In this document: positions 6,311 through 6,388 of the stretch, one piece after another
Position numbering within the stretch: position 1 is the first letter of the stretch
How the letters are laid out: each line of letters opens with the position of its first letter
Origin: an uncultured Clostridia bacterium
GTDB lineage: Bacteria > Bacillota > Clostridia > Oscillospirales > Acutalibacteraceae
DNA: 6,388 nucleotides
Reading direction: 5' to 3'
Assembly: GCA_947623765.1 (NCBI GenBank)
Contig: CANQIG010000115.1
Coordinates: 1 to 6,388 of the forward strand
Program-made: the position numbers and the translations under genes
The notes under the pieces: model-generated
Told to the model about the DNA's origin: nothing
The model's input: the letters and a program-made list of their open reading frames with translations, nothing else
Database searches by the model: none

Positions 6311-6388
6311 AGCCGGAATCTCTAAAGAAAGAGCGGTGATCCCATGGCGAAAGCCGAAAAGAGATTCCGGCTTTACTCGCCGACATAT
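6295..6388. repeat. Near-perfect 29-base inverted repeat at the right edge
   Basis: Positions 6295-6323 and 6360-6388 are reverse complements at 28 of 29 positions; the one mismatch is C6299 against C6384. The spacer is 36 bases (6324-6359). The left arm encodes the C-terminal residues of IreB (TYLGE and stop) and continues 13 bases beyond. Because the left arm is constrained by coding and fits the family's usual end, the right arm is more likely the copy. No transposase or terminator T run accompanies it. It could be a real snap-back duplication or an assembly/amplification fold-back at a contig end. Confidence 0.9.
6344..6388 (+). CDS. Possible start of the next gene, product unknown
   Basis: An ATG at 6344 opens 15 codons (MAKAEKRFRLYSPTY) that run off the right edge. 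The tract AAAGAGCGGTGAT at 6328-6340 is close to the ideal Shine-Dalgarno complement, which supports a genuine start 33 bases after ireB, probably cotranscribed with it. However, everything from 6360 onward (from about codon 6) is the reverse complement of the end of ireB and may be artefactual. The product cannot be named; in related genomes ruvX often follows ireB, but these residues do not look like the start of RuvX. Confidence 0.3.
   Translation, partial: MAKAEKRFRLYSPTY

Noticed and set aside
6295..6388. The edge palindrome as an insertion-sequence terminal repeat.
   Set aside because: One arm is native ireB coding sequence, only 36 bases separate the arms, and no transposase or target duplication is visible.

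Overview
The window looks like a chromosomal core region from a high-GC member of the Firmicutes (Bacillota), most likely class Clostridia and perhaps the Oscillospirales/Ruminococcaceae. The support is a T-box riboswitch controlling pheST, an IreB/ReoM-family gene, a small membrane protein of a family I associate with Clostridia, and strong Shine-Dalgarno sites. The intergenic DNA is AT-rich, against very GC-rich codon third positions in the genes. No mobile element, CRISPR array, tRNA or rRNA was seen.

Layout. Positions 1-1351 (minus) hold most of a fused NAD(P)H-hydrate epimerase/dehydratase (Nnr), cut off by the left edge. Positions 1433-1966 (minus) hold a two-helix membrane protein of unknown function; a hairpin terminator separates the two genes. 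From 2018 to 2475 lie two back-to-back promoters, each with a 17-bp spacer and an extended -10, and a complete T-box leader. The leader shows Stem I with a UUC (Phe) specifier, Stem II, a CCGTTA Stem IIA/B element, Stem III, an antiterminator with the TGGTACC bulge, and a terminator. It leads into pheS (2476-3513) and pheT (3533-5893), the two subunits of phenylalanyl-tRNA synthetase, 19 bases apart. A 162-base gap carries its own promoter and a hairpin-rich leader for ireB (6056-6310). A further gene may begin at 6344.

How the genes work together. PheS and PheT form the (alpha-beta)2 enzyme that charges tRNA-Phe. When uncharged tRNA-Phe accumulates, it should bind the leader and allow read-through into pheST. 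Nnr repairs damaged NADH and NADPH. IreB/ReoM proteins are small regulators under PASTA-domain Ser/Thr kinases that influence cell-wall synthesis. The minus-strand and plus-strand genes share only the intergenic promoter region.

The window is mostly ordinary housekeeping DNA, and I do not see a convincing undescribed system. The strangest feature is at the right edge: positions 6360-6388 are the reverse complement (28 of 29 bases) of 6295-6323, which covers the end of ireB. This is either a real palindrome or, I think more likely, a fold-back artefact at a contig end. The hairpin-rich ireB leader, the cysteine cluster in PheS and the unknown membrane protein are lesser points of interest.
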